A DNA stretch of 38,269 nt from JBCDBL01 sp039183635 (GTDB lineage Bacteria; Pseudomonadota; Alphaproteobacteria; Caulobacterales; Parvularculaceae): NCBI GenBank assembly GCA_039183635.1, contig JBCDBL010000020.1, positions 1-38,269 on the forward strand. The letters run 5' to 3'. How positions within the stretch are numbered: the first letter of the stretch is position 1; each line of letters starts with the position of its first letter. Shown piece by piece: positions 7,292 to 15,159 of this stretch. Position numbers and translations under genes: made by a program. A model generated the notes under the pieces. It made no database searches. It was not told the DNA's origin and was given only the letters and a program-made list of their open reading frames with translations.

Positions 7292-9658
7292 TTACACTGT
7301 TTCTCCGATAGCGGACGGCCTGCCGCCGCCTTCTTCCAACGTTTCTGGTTTTTCCGTTTCTTGGTCTTGATCGGCGACCGGAAGGGTGAGCGTCACGCGC
7401 GCGCCCTGCGCGCCTTGCGCGCCGCGATCTTCAAGCATCAAGGCGCCGCCATGCTCCTCCATCACCTTTTTGACAATAGCCAGACCAAGACCGGTGCCCT
7501 TCACACGGGTCGTCATGTAAGGCTCGGTCAGCCTGTGGCGCTCGGCTTTGGGCAAACCGACGCCGTTGTCGAGAACCTCGATCCTGGCGCGCCCCCCGGC
7601 GCGCCGTAAGCTGACAAGTATCTCTCCGCCCCCATCGGCCGAATCGTCATCTTCCGCCGCAATCCGCGCGGAAATAGACTCAGTCGCATTTTTAATGATG
7701 TTGGTGAGCGCCTGAACCAGGAGGCGGCCGTCGCAGTCAGCCAGAACAGGAGCGTCGGGTATGTTTGTTTTAAAAGCGATGTCCGGTGCGGCGACCTTCT
7801 GGGGGAAGACGGCGGATCGCACAAGCTCGCCCAGCTCCTCCTGCCCCATCACAGCAGAAGGCATTCGCGCGAAGGAGGAGAATTCATCGACCATGCGGCG
7901 GATATCGCTCACCTGACGGATGATGGTCTCTGTGCATTTTTCAAAAATATCCGGGTTGGATTGCACCTCGTCGCGATATTTACGGCGCAGGCGCTCCGCG
8001 GACAATTGAATCGGCGTCAGGGGGTTTTTGATCTCATGGGCGATGCGCCGGGCGATGTCGCCCCAGGCGGCGCTGCGCTGGGCGGAAATGAGGTTCGTGA
8101 TGTCGTCGAAGGTGACGACGAAGCTGAGCCGTCCGGGCTCGAACTCGTCCCGGGCGACGCGCACCGTGAGATTGCGCACATGATCGCCGCGCAGAATGTC
8201 GAGCTGTCCCTCCGTTGAAGCATGGGGCCGCGCCATCGCCTCGGAGATAAGGGGCGCGAACTCCGGCGCGACGTCGGCGAGGTCGGCTCCAACAAGGGCG
8301 TCCTCGTCCACCTCCAGGAGCAGCGGCGCCGACTTGTTGGCGATGGTGATCTTGCCGTCCGTATCGAGACCGATGACGCCGGCGCTGACCCCGGACAGCA
8401 CCATCTCGGTGAACCGACGGCGACGGTCGAACTGCCGGTTCGCTTCGATGAGATCGCTGCGCTGGGTCTGCAGCTGCGAGGTCATGCGGTTGAACGCCCG
8501 GGACAGGACGCCGATTTCATTGTCGTTCCTGCCGACGTCCACACGCGCCGACAGATCCCCTTCCGACACCCGGCCCGCCGCCCCCACAAGACGGCTGATC
8601 GGCGCGACGATGCCCGACGCCGCCCACAGGCCGAGCCAGATGGCGGCCAGAAGGAAGATCAGCGCCAGCATGGCGAACCCGACGGCGAACACGGTCTCAA
8701 GCCGTTCCCGTTGGCGGGTCGTCGCGAGGAAGTCGTCACGCACTTCACGCGTGGAGACGAGCTTTTCGCTGATGTCCGGCGGGATTGGCTTATAGGCGAT
8801 GAGATAGCCGCCCTCATATCCCTCCACCTTCAAAAGCCCGCGGAACATGCGCAGCGTTTCTGGGTCGGTGGCCGAATGGTGAAACCGCTGGCCCGGCTCC
8901 GTCGCGGCGTCAACAGCGGCGAAGACGGCGGCCTGCGGCAGGGCGTAGGCGGGCCCAGGCATCAGCTCCACCCGGGTGATGATCCGGCGCTGTCCGTCGA
9001 GGAGATAGACCGCCGACATTTTCCGGGCGATCGCCTGACGGGCCAGATAGCTGCGGAACCCGATGGGGTTCGTTTCAAAAGAGACGCCGACGCTTTGAAT
9101 CCGCTGGAGATCGCCGGCCATGAAAAACATATCCTGGCCAAGGGCGTAGGCCTCCGCATCCACATAGGCGTTGGCGAGGCCGCGGTTGGTCTCCACAGCG
9201 CGGGAGACCCGGTCGCCCAAAAGCTCTTCGAAGGAGACACGCAAAGTAACGGCGGAAAAAGCGAACACCATGATCGCCGGCGCCACGGCGAGCAGAGAGA
9301 AAAGCCCCACAAGTCGCACTTGCAGCTTCGCCCCCACAAACCCGTGCCGCCGGGAGCGCCACAGACTGTAAAGCCGCATGCCGATCAGAACAGTCAAGAC
9401 GCCGGCAATGGCGATGTTCGCAGACAACAACCCGATAACGAGAGAGGTGGGCGCCTGTTCGGCGTAGGGCGACAAAAGGAAAAAAGTTGCGGCGCAAGCG
9501 AAGAACGCCGCCGCCGACAACGCCACGGCGAAGAACTTCATGGCGCCCGGCCGCGTCTCCTGGGAGACGGCCGTCGCCGGATCAAACTGAGGTCCTATCG
9601 CGGTATCGCGCAACGCCGACGCCTCTGCTACCCCTAAACCCGCGCCCCCACAGCGCAT
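7292..9658 (-). CDS. ntrY: Sensor histidine kinase NtrY
   Basis: Membrane sensor kinase that phosphorylates NtrX. The 788 residues show a 39-residue leader, hydrophobic helices at about 41-62, 72-95 and 113-138, a periplasmic region, a fourth helix at about 322-347, HAMP (about 348-402), PAS (about 412-520), and a kinase core with H-box AHEIKNPLTPIQLSAERL (His541), N-box LTNIIKNATE (651-660), DNGVGLP (697-703) and GTGLGLAIVKKV (721-732). The ATG at 9658 has GAGG four bases upstream; the second Met at residue 40 would also keep every helix. A gap of 234 bases separates it from the small Fis-like gene, where ntrC would normally sit, so ntrYX may have its own promoter. Confidence 0.96.
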   Translation of the reverse strand: MRCGGAGLGVAEASALRDTAIGPQFDPATAVSQETRPGAMKFFAVALSAAAFFACAATFFLLSPYAEQAPTSLVIGLLSANIAIAGVLTVLIGMRLYSLWRSRRHGFVGAKLQVRLVGLFSLLAVAPAIMVFAFSAVTLRVSFEELLGDRVSRAVETNRGLANAYVDAEAYALGQDMFFMAGDLQRIQSVGVSFETNPIGFRSYLARQAIARKMSAVYLLDGQRRIITRVELMPGPAYALPQAAVFAAVDAATEPGQRFHHSATDPETLRMFRGLLKVEGYEGGYLIAYKPIPPDISEKLVSTREVRDDFLATTRQRERLETVFAVGFAMLALIFLLAAIWLGLWAASGIVAPISRLVGAAGRVSEGDLSARVDVGRNDNEIGVLSRAFNRMTSQLQTQRSDLIEANRQFDRRRRFTEMVLSGVSAGVIGLDTDGKITIANKSAPLLLEVDEDALVGADLADVAPEFAPLISEAMARPHASTEGQLDILRGDHVRNLTVRVARDEFEPGRLSFVVTFDDITNLISAQRSAAWGDIARRIAHEIKNPLTPIQLSAERLRRKYRDEVQSNPDIFEKCTETIIRQVSDIRRMVDEFSSFARMPSAVMGQEELGELVRSAVFPQKVAAPDIAFKTNIPDAPVLADCDGRLLVQALTNIIKNATESISARIAAEDDDSADGGGEILVSLRRAGGRARIEVLDNGVGLPKAERHRLTEPYMTTRVKGTGLGLAIVKKVMEEHGGALMLEDRGAQGAQGARVTLTLPVADQDQETEKPETLEEGGGRPSAIGETV

Positions 9659-9866
9659 GACGCCTCAACTCATGCGAACATCAGGCCAGCGTCACTATGG
9701 GGCATGCTGCGCTGTGCGTTGCAAAAAATCAACAGCTAATGTGACAAATACGCATCGCCTCACAATGGCATCACCGATCCACTTGAAAACTAAAGGGATT
9801 TTGCGGATCAGTGCGCCATGAAAAGACACGTCTGTTGATGAAAACGCCAGCGCGTTCGGTTTTGAA

Positions 9867-9910
9867 ACGCCTATTCCAGCCCCAAAGAACGCCTATTCCA
9901 GCCCCAAAGA
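9867..9910. repeat. 22-bp perfect tandem duplication at the 3' end of the Fis-like gene
   Basis: Positions 9867-9888 and 9889-9910 are identical 22-base units (starting ACGCCTATTCCAG). The unit includes the last codons and TAG stop of the Fis-like gene on the minus strand, so the stop is followed by a second, untranslated copy of the gene's end. It looks like a recent slippage or recombination duplication. Confidence 0.95.
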
Positions 9911-10156
9911 CCGAATCTTTTTTGACAACGTATTCCTGTTGAGGCCGAGTATTTCGGCCGCACGCATTTTATTGCCGTCGGTCGCGGCGAGGCATTGACG
10001 AATAAGCGGGCGCTCCACTTCGCGCAACACCTGCTCATAGAGCCCGGTCGGCGGCTTGTGGCCGTCCAGAGCCTTGAAATACGCTTTCAAATGCTCGTCC
10101 ATCGCCTGGGAAATAGCACCGGACGCGCGGCTCGCAGGGGGAGTGCGTTTGCTCAT
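9893..10156 (-). CDS. Small Fis-family DNA-binding protein resembling the NtrC C-terminal domain
   Basis: An 87-residue protein ending in a Fis-type helix-turn-helix: ERPLIRQCLAATDGNKMRAA (48-67) leads into EILGLNRNTLSKKIRSLGLE. This closely resembles the C-terminal DNA-binding end of NtrC. There is no receiver or AAA+ domain. The ATG at 10156 overlaps the dusB stop (ATGA), giving translational coupling, and no Met lies further upstream without entering dusB. In many alphaproteobacteria dusB (nifR3) is followed by ntrB-ntrC-ntrY-ntrX; here this short gene occupies the ntrBC place. I infer a nucleoid-associated or regulatory DNA-binding protein derived from ntrC. Its targets are unknown. Confidence 0.85.
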   Translation of the reverse strand: MSKRTPPASRASGAISQAMDEHLKAYFKALDGHKPPTGLYEQVLREVERPLIRQCLAATDGNKMRAAEILGLNRNTLSKKIRSLGLE

Positions 10157-11166
10157 GCAGCCCTCGCTAAGGGGGTTATGGGGTCGCCGGCGTAGAACGC
10201 TGCAAGGGCGTCCGTTACAAAGGCGGGATCGGAGGCGCTGCAAATCGCGCTGCGCGCAGCCCGTCTTAAAGCTGTATCGATATCGACGGGAGCGAGATCG
10301 ATTGTCGCGGCAAGGTGTTTTCGCGCCATTTTACCGCCCAGAGCGGCGCCGTAATGGGCCAACATGTCTCGATAATGACGCAGGGCGATCTCTTCCTGCT
10401 GCGCCAAAGGCGGATCGGCCGGCGCGACGCCGGTTTCAAGGAAAGTCGCGACCTGGCCAGGGAACCACGGCCGGCCTTGCGCGGCGCGGCCGATCATCAC
10501 GCCATCGGCGCCGGAGCGCTTCAAAGCCTCCGCCGCGGCCTCGAAACTGACGATGTCGCCGTTCACGATAACAGGGATGGAGACCGCCGCCTTCACCTCG
10601 GACACGAAGTCCCAGTTTGCGACGCCTTTGTAAAACTGGCATCTGGTTCGTCCGTGCACCGTCGCCAGGGCGATCCCGGCCGCCTCCGCCCGGCGGGCGA
10701 GCTCCGGCGCGTTCAAAGACGCTTCATCCCAGCCCATGCGCATCTTCAAAGTGACGGGAACCTTGACGGCGCCCACGACCGCCTCGATCAGCGTCAGGGC
10801 GTGGTCGAGGTCCCGCATCAGGGCCGAACCGGACAGGCCGCTCGTCACCTGACGCGCGGGGCAGCCCATATTGATGTCGATAATGTCGGCGCCGGCGGCC
10901 TCGGCGAGGCGGGCGCCTTCGGCCATCCAATGGGCCTCCCGGCCGGCGAGCTGAATGACGAACGGCGCGACGCTCTCGTCCCCGGCGGCGCGCAAAACCA
11001 CATCGGGGCGATGGCGCGCCAACTCTTCGCTGGCCACCATTTCCGATACGACAAGCCCTGCACCAAGGTCTTTGACAATGCGTCGGAACGGCAGATCCGT
11101 AACGCCGGACATGGGCGCCAAGAATACAGGATTGTCGAGGCGCAAGCGATCTATAGACAGGCTCAT
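10153..11166 (-). CDS. dusB: tRNA-dihydrouridine synthase DusB (NifR3 family)
   Basis: FMN-dependent enzyme that reduces uridines in the tRNA D-loop to dihydrouridine. The TIM-barrel opens with VFLAPMSGVTDLPFR (14-28) and contains the catalytic cysteine in NMGCPARQV (Cys102), the HGRTRCQFY segment and the phosphate-binding IGRAAQGRPW motif. Length 337 is normal. ATG 11166 is preferred over an ATG six bases upstream because GAGG is then correctly spaced (8 bases rather than 2). It is transcribed away from ispDF across about 130 bases, and its stop overlaps the start of the Fis-like gene, the same association as nifR3-ntrBC elsewhere. Confidence 0.96.
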   Translation of the reverse strand: MSLSIDRLRLDNPVFLAPMSGVTDLPFRRIVKDLGAGLVVSEMVASEELARHRPDVVLRAAGDESVAPFVIQLAGREAHWMAEGARLAEAAGADIIDINMGCPARQVTSGLSGSALMRDLDHALTLIEAVVGAVKVPVTLKMRMGWDEASLNAPELARRAEAAGIALATVHGRTRCQFYKGVANWDFVSEVKAAVSIPVIVNGDIVSFEAAAEALKRSGADGVMIGRAAQGRPWFPGQVATFLETGVAPADPPLAQQEEIALRHYRDMLAHYGAALGGKMARKHLAATIDLAPVDIDTALRRAARSAICSASDPAFVTDALAAFYAGDPITPLARAA

Positions 11167-11300
11167 CCCCATTGCCTCATTGAAAATTTTTTGATGTGCG
11201 CTGCTTTTGCGCGAACGGTCGACACTGTATGTAAAGCCCCCTTAGGGAACAAGGGGCCGACGCACAGAAAGCCGGCGCCAAATGCAAATGCGTATGACTA

Positions 11301-12494
11301 ATGACTAAAAACGCCTCCATCGCCGTTCTGATTGTCGCCGCCGGGCGCGGCGCGCGCGCCGGCGGCGAAACGCCGAAACAATATCGTCCTATTGCCGGCG
11401 CGCCGCTCCTCGCCCACACGGTGGCGCGGTTTGCTGCGGCGGAACTGTCCCGCGTTGTCTGCGCCGTTCGCACCGAGGATGCGGATTTGTTCGCAGACGT
11501 TGCGTCGCGTGCTGCACCAAAGATTGAGATGGTTCCCGGCGGCGACAGCCGGGCGGCGTCGGTTCAGGCAGGGCTCCGCCATCTCGCCGCCGCCCCGCCG
11601 GATGTTGTGCTGATCCATGACGGCGCCCGCCCCCTCACCGCATCTGAGGACATCAAAGCCGTCATCGCCGCCCTTGACGCCCATGACGGCGCCGTTCTGG
11701 GCCGGCCCATGTCCGACACGGTGAAGCGCGCCGGGGGAGATCGCCGCATCGGAGAAACCGTACCGCGTGCGGATCTTTGGCGCGCAGAGACGCCGCAGGC
11801 GTTTCGGTTCGGTAAAATCATGGAGGCCTATGAGGCCGCTGCGGCGGCGGACGCGCTTGACGCGGCGACTGACGACGCCAGCGTCGCAGAACGCGCCGGG
11901 CTTAGCGTCGTCCTTGTCCCTGCGACTGGGACAAACCTCAAAGTCACGCATCCGGAGGACTTCGCCCTGGCCAAGGCTTTACTGAAAAAAGGACAGACTA
12001 TGGAGTATCGCACCGGACAGGGCGTCGACGCCCACGCCTTCGCCCCAGGCGACCATGTCGCCCTGTGCGGCGTCAAGATCCCCCACGACCGCGGCCTCGC
12101 CGGCCATTCCGACGCCGACGTCGCCTTGCACGCCCTCACAGACGCCCTTCTGGGCGCAGCGGGCGCAGGCGACATCGGCGCGCATTTCCCGCCGTCGGAC
12201 CCTCAGTGGAAGGGCGCGGCTTCATCGATTTTCGTGGAAAAAGCCGTCGCGCTCATCGGCGAAAAAGGCGGCGCCGTCGTCAACGCCGACATCACCATCA
12301 TCTGTGAGGCGCCGCGCATCGGCCCGCACAAAGCCGCGATGGAGGAAACCGTTGCGTCCATCCTCAATATCGCAGCATCAAGAGTGAATGTGAAAGCGAC
12401 GACGATGGAGAAAATGGGCTTTACCGGCCGTAAGGAAGGCATCGCCGCCATGGCCGCCGTCTCCGTCCGTTTGCCAGCGGAGGATACGCCATGA
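11301..12494 (+). CDS. ispDF: Bifunctional IspD/IspF isoprenoid enzyme
   Basis: Fused enzyme for two non-consecutive steps of the MEP pathway: 2-C-methyl-D-erythritol 4-phosphate cytidylyltransferase (IspD) and 2-C-methyl-D-erythritol 2,4-cyclodiphosphate synthase (IspF). The IspD half (about 1-230) begins VLIVAAGRGARAGGETPKQY (9-28), the CTP-binding loop. The IspF half starts near Met234 with GQGVDAHAF and GHSDADVALHAL, which supply the metal-binding Asp and His residues, and ends near the stop. The 397-residue fusion is the usual form in alphaproteobacteria. Its TGA overlaps the ATG of cinA, so the two are coupled. Confidence 0.97.
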   Translation: MTKNASIAVLIVAAGRGARAGGETPKQYRPIAGAPLLAHTVARFAAAELSRVVCAVRTEDADLFADVASRAAPKIEMVPGGDSRAASVQAGLRHLAAAPPDVVLIHDGARPLTASEDIKAVIAALDAHDGAVLGRPMSDTVKRAGGDRRIGETVPRADLWRAETPQAFRFGKIMEAYEAAAAADALDAATDDASVAERAGLSVVLVPATGTNLKVTHPEDFALAKALLKKGQTMEYRTGQGVDAHAFAPGDHVALCGVKIPHDRGLAGHSDADVALHALTDALLGAAGAGDIGAHFPPSDPQWKGAASSIFVEKAVALIGEKGGAVVNADITIICEAPRIGPHKAAMEETVASILNIAASRVNVKATTMEKMGFTGRKEGIAAMAAVSVRLPAEDTP

Positions 12495-12970
12495 GCTTGA
12501 TCTCGCCCCGCCGCGCCGCCGCTGTCCTCGCCGCCGCAAGGGCGCGGGGAGAGAAAATCGCAACAGCGGAGTCCTGCACCGGCGGCCTCATCGCCGCCGC
12601 GCTCACCGACATCGCCGGCTCCTCCGACGTCGTCGACCGGGGCTTCATCACCTATTCCAACGAAGCGAAGACAGAGCTTCTCGGCGTCCCCGAAGACCTC
12701 ATCGCCCGCCACGGCGCCGTCAGCGCCGAGGTCGCGCGCGCCATGGCCGACGGCGCCCTCGCCCGCTCCCGCGCCGACGTCGCCGTCTCCGTCACCGGCG
12801 TCGCCGGCCCCGGCGGCGGGACCGCGGATAAGCCCGTGGGCCTCGTCTATTTCGGCCTCGCCCGCAAAGGCGCGCCGACGCGCATAGAGCGGCGCGTGTT
12901 TCCCAAAGGGGATCGGAGTTTCGTGCGTTTAAAGACGGTTGAAACGGCGCTTGGACTTTTGTCGCGTTAA
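12491..12970 (+). CDS. cinA: CinA-family nicotinamide-nucleotide amidohydrolase (PncC type)
   Basis: A stand-alone CinA C-terminal domain that deamidates NMN to nicotinate mononucleotide in pyridine nucleotide recycling. The 159 residues contain AESCTGGLIAAALTD (26-40), with the catalytic serine expected in the SCTGG motif, an ITYSNEAK segment and GVAGPGGGT. No N-terminal MoCF-like domain is present, so this is the short PncC form. The start ATG overlaps the ispDF stop (ATGA). It ends before a gap holding a two-hairpin repeat and faces thiL. 'Competence protein' annotations of this family are historical. Confidence 0.92.
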   Translation: MSLISPRRAAAVLAAARARGEKIATAESCTGGLIAAALTDIAGSSDVVDRGFITYSNEAKTELLGVPEDLIARHGAVSAEVARAMADGALARSRADVAVSVTGVAGPGGGTADKPVGLVYFGLARKGAPTRIERRVFPKGDRSFVRLKTVETALGLLSR

Positions 12971-13003
12971 GCTCTGTTTCATAAGCCTCAAGGGGCAAGC
13001 TCT

Positions 13004-13149
13004 TTCCTCCCTCGCAGGGCGGGGGAGGTGTCGGCGACAGCCGACGGAGGGGGCGCGATATCTCCACTATTCTCCGACATGACAGCCTTGAAGAGGCTGC
13101 CCCCCTTCGACCGCTTCACGGCTGCTTCCCCCGCCAAGCGGGGGAAGAA
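13004..13149. repeat. Composite two-hairpin repeat, copy 1 (R'-spacer-L')
   Basis: Two distinct modules face each other across a 44-base spacer. The R module (13004-13054, reversed here) includes the hairpin GTCGGCGACAGCCGAC and a GGGGGAGG arm. The L module (13099-13149) holds a perfect 10-bp stem, CTTCCCCCGC paired with GCGGGGGAAG (13125-13134 and 13138-13147). The same pair occurs in the opposite orientation at 34810-34954. It fills most of the 217-base convergent gap between cinA and thiL. Confidence 0.9.
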
Positions 13150-13187
13150 AACTCTCATCACACTTTCAGCAAAAGCCCTCACCGACT

Positions 13188-14174
13188 TTAGATCTTGTGC
13201 TGGAACCCTGCGTGATCCAGTTCTAAAGCGGCGCCGTTTCCATCGAGAAGAATGACGCCCTCCCCCGGCGCCGTGCGCCCGATGCGCGACAGCCGCACCC
13301 CTTCGGCGACCGCCAGAGCGCTCAGCGCCTCCCGACGCGCCGGATCGGCGGTGAAGAGAATTTCATAATCGTCCCCCATCGCCGCCAGGGCCGCCGTCCA
13401 GCGATCGCGATCCTCCGATGCGCCCGCCGCAGCGGCCTCGGACAATGGTACCGCCCCAGCGTTGATTTCCAAACGGACGTTCGAGGCCCGGGCGATATGG
13501 CCCGCATCGGCGATCAACCCGTCGGAAACGTCGATGGAGGCGGAAAACATATCCGCCGCCTTGACGCCGAACCCTGCGCGCGGGCGCGGCAGGCGGTACC
13601 GGTCGATGAGAAAATCCGCCGCCGCCTCCCCCGGCGCGCGCCAGCGTTTTTGCAAGACGGCGAGGCCGAGGCCGGCGTCGCCAATCGCGCCAGTGACATA
13701 AACGTCCTCACCCGCACCCGCGCCGGACCGCAACGGCATGCCCCCCGCCCGGGCGCCGAAAACCGTCACGCAGAACATGGCGGGGCCGTCATGGACGGCG
13801 GTGTCGCCGCCATGGAGCGCAACGCCATAGGCCGCCTGGTCCGCCGCCAGACCCCTGGCGAAAGCGGCGATACGCTCCGGCGACGTCCCGGCCCGCCAGA
13901 CGCAGCCGAGAAGATACGCGAAAGGGCGCGCGCCTTTGGCTGCAAGATCCGACAGGTTCACGCGCAGGGCCTTGCGCGCAATGGTTTCGGGAGGGTCGTC
14001 TTTCAGAAAATGTACGTTTTCGACGACAACGTCTTTGGCGACAACAAGCCGTTCACCCGCAGGCGGCGTGATGACAGCAGCGTCGTCGGTGAGACCGAAA
14101 GCCCCCGGCGCGTCCCTGGACAGGGGCGCAAGATGCTGGGCGATCAGTTGAAACTCTCCGCCTGCGTCGGACAT
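13188..14174 (-). CDS. thiL: Thiamine-monophosphate kinase
   Basis: ThiL makes thiamine diphosphate, the active cofactor, from thiamine monophosphate and ATP. It belongs to the PurM-like ATP-binding superfamily. Visible motifs are GLTDDAAVI (27-35, metal-binding aspartates), SIDVSDGLIADAGHIA and GDDYEILFTA near the C-terminus. I chose ATG 14174 (MSDAGGEFQL), with GGGAG eight bases upstream. The 40 residues before it in the same frame are Arg-rich and overlap the end of nusB, so they are not part of the protein. It is 328 residues, normal for the family, and lies 19 bases after nusB in the usual nusB-thiL pair. Confidence 0.96.
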   Translation of the reverse strand: MSDAGGEFQLIAQHLAPLSRDAPGAFGLTDDAAVITPPAGERLVVAKDVVVENVHFLKDDPPETIARKALRVNLSDLAAKGARPFAYLLGCVWRAGTSPERIAAFARGLAADQAAYGVALHGGDTAVHDGPAMFCVTVFGARAGGMPLRSGAGAGEDVYVTGAIGDAGLGLAVLQKRWRAPGEAAADFLIDRYRLPRPRAGFGVKAADMFSASIDVSDGLIADAGHIARASNVRLEINAGAVPLSEAAAAGASEDRDRWTAALAAMGDDYEILFTADPARREALSALAVAEGVRLSRIGRTAPGEGVILLDGNGAALELDHAGFQHKI

Positions 14175-14193
14175 GGGGCGGGCTCCCTGAGTT

Positions 14194-14679
14194 CTAAAGG
14201 TCCCCGCGCGCCTCACGCGCGATCGCGTCCAACGCGCCGTTGATGAAGCCCGGCTCCGCGCCGTCTTCGAAAAACGCTTTGGCGACATCCACATACTCGT
14301 CGATGACGGCCTTGTACGGCACGTCTTTGCGCTCCAACAGCTCGTACACGCCGGAGCGTAAAATCGCGCGGGCGGTGGAATCGATGCGCGACAGGGTCCA
14401 TTTTTCGGCGAGATTGGCTTCGATCAGTTGATCGACATCCCTTTGCGCGGCGACGACGCCCCGGGCGAGATCGGCGAAGAACGCCCGGTCGGCGTCGTGG
14501 AGCGCCTCGCCCTCAAGCTCCCCGCCGAGACGATGGGCTTCGAACTCCTCAATCACCGCCTCGACGCCGCGGCCGGACAGCTCCATCTGATAGAGCGCCT
14601 GAATGACCGCAAGGCGCGCGGCGGAGCGGCCGGCGTTTTTATACTCCGTCAGCGTCTTTTCATCTGAAAGCATGGACAT
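14194..14679 (-). CDS. nusB: Transcription antitermination factor NusB
   Basis: NusB binds boxA RNA with ribosomal protein S10 to support antitermination in rRNA operons. The 161-residue all-helical protein starts with a SAARLAVIQALYQMELSG segment and contains WTLSRIDSTARAILRSGVYELL and the conserved AVIDEYVDVAKAFFED helix. Several starts are possible: a TTG overlapping the nrdR stop, ATG 14679, or ATG 14673; none has a strong Shine-Dalgarno sequence. Translation is therefore probably coupled to nrdR. In many alphaproteobacteria riboflavin genes lie between nrdR and nusB; here they directly abut. Confidence 0.95.
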   Translation of the reverse strand: MSMLSDEKTLTEYKNAGRSAARLAVIQALYQMELSGRGVEAVIEEFEAHRLGGELEGEALHDADRAFFADLARGVVAAQRDVDQLIEANLAEKWTLSRIDSTARAILRSGVYELLERKDVPYKAVIDEYVDVAKAFFEDGAEPGFINGALDAIAREARGDL

Positions 14680-14684
14680 GACGG

Positions 14685-15140
14685 TCAAGCGCCGTCGGCC
14701 ATGTGGTCGACGAATTGCTCGAAATCTTTCGCTTCCCGGAAGTTTTTATAGACGGACGCGTAACGGACGTAGGCCACCTCGTCAATGCCGGCGAGACCTT
14801 CCATCACCATTTCGCCGATCACCTTGCTCGGCACTTCGCTTTCCCCGGCGCTTTCCAGACGCCGTATGATGCCGGAAGCCATTTGCTCCAGGCGGTCCGG
14901 CTCCACCGGTCTTTTACGCGTCGCAATCAGCAGGGAGCGCATCAACTTGTCCCGGTCGAACGGCGCCTTTCGGCCAGTGCTTTTCACGACGACAAGCTCC
15001 CGAAGCTGCACCCGCTCGAATGTTGTGAAGCGACCGCCGCAACTTGAGCAAGAGCGGCGACGGCGTATGGCGGTCGCATCCTCCGTCGGGCGGGAGTCCT
15101 TGACCTGTGTTTCCTCGCTACCGCAGAAGGGACAACGCAT
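14685..15140 (-). CDS. nrdR: Transcriptional repressor NrdR
   Basis: NrdR represses ribonucleotide reductase genes, sensing ATP/dATP through an ATP-cone. The 151-residue protein begins MRCPFCGSEETQV and continues to RRRSCSSCGGRFTTFER, so a zinc ribbon is formed by Cys3, Cys6, Cys31 and Cys34. An ATP-cone follows (about 49-139), containing FDRDKLMRSL and the YVRYASVYKNF helix. Length and motifs are complete. It lies 19 bases after glyA and runs into nusB. The glyA-nrdR pairing is conserved in alphaproteobacteria and links one-carbon supply with dNTP synthesis. Confidence 0.98.
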   Translation of the reverse strand: MRCPFCGSEETQVKDSRPTEDATAIRRRRSCSSCGGRFTTFERVQLRELVVVKSTGRKAPFDRDKLMRSLLIATRKRPVEPDRLEQMASGIIRRLESAGESEVPSKVIGEMVMEGLAGIDEVAYVRYASVYKNFREAKDFEQFVDHMADGA

Positions 15141-15159
15141 TGGGCTTTTTGTTCTTTCT

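Noticed and set aside
8222..9637. Long plus-strand open frame (471 codons) antisense to ntrY
   Set aside because: It is a by-product of the GC-biased third positions of ntrY; the product is Arg/His/Pro-rich with no domain, and ntrY is certain.
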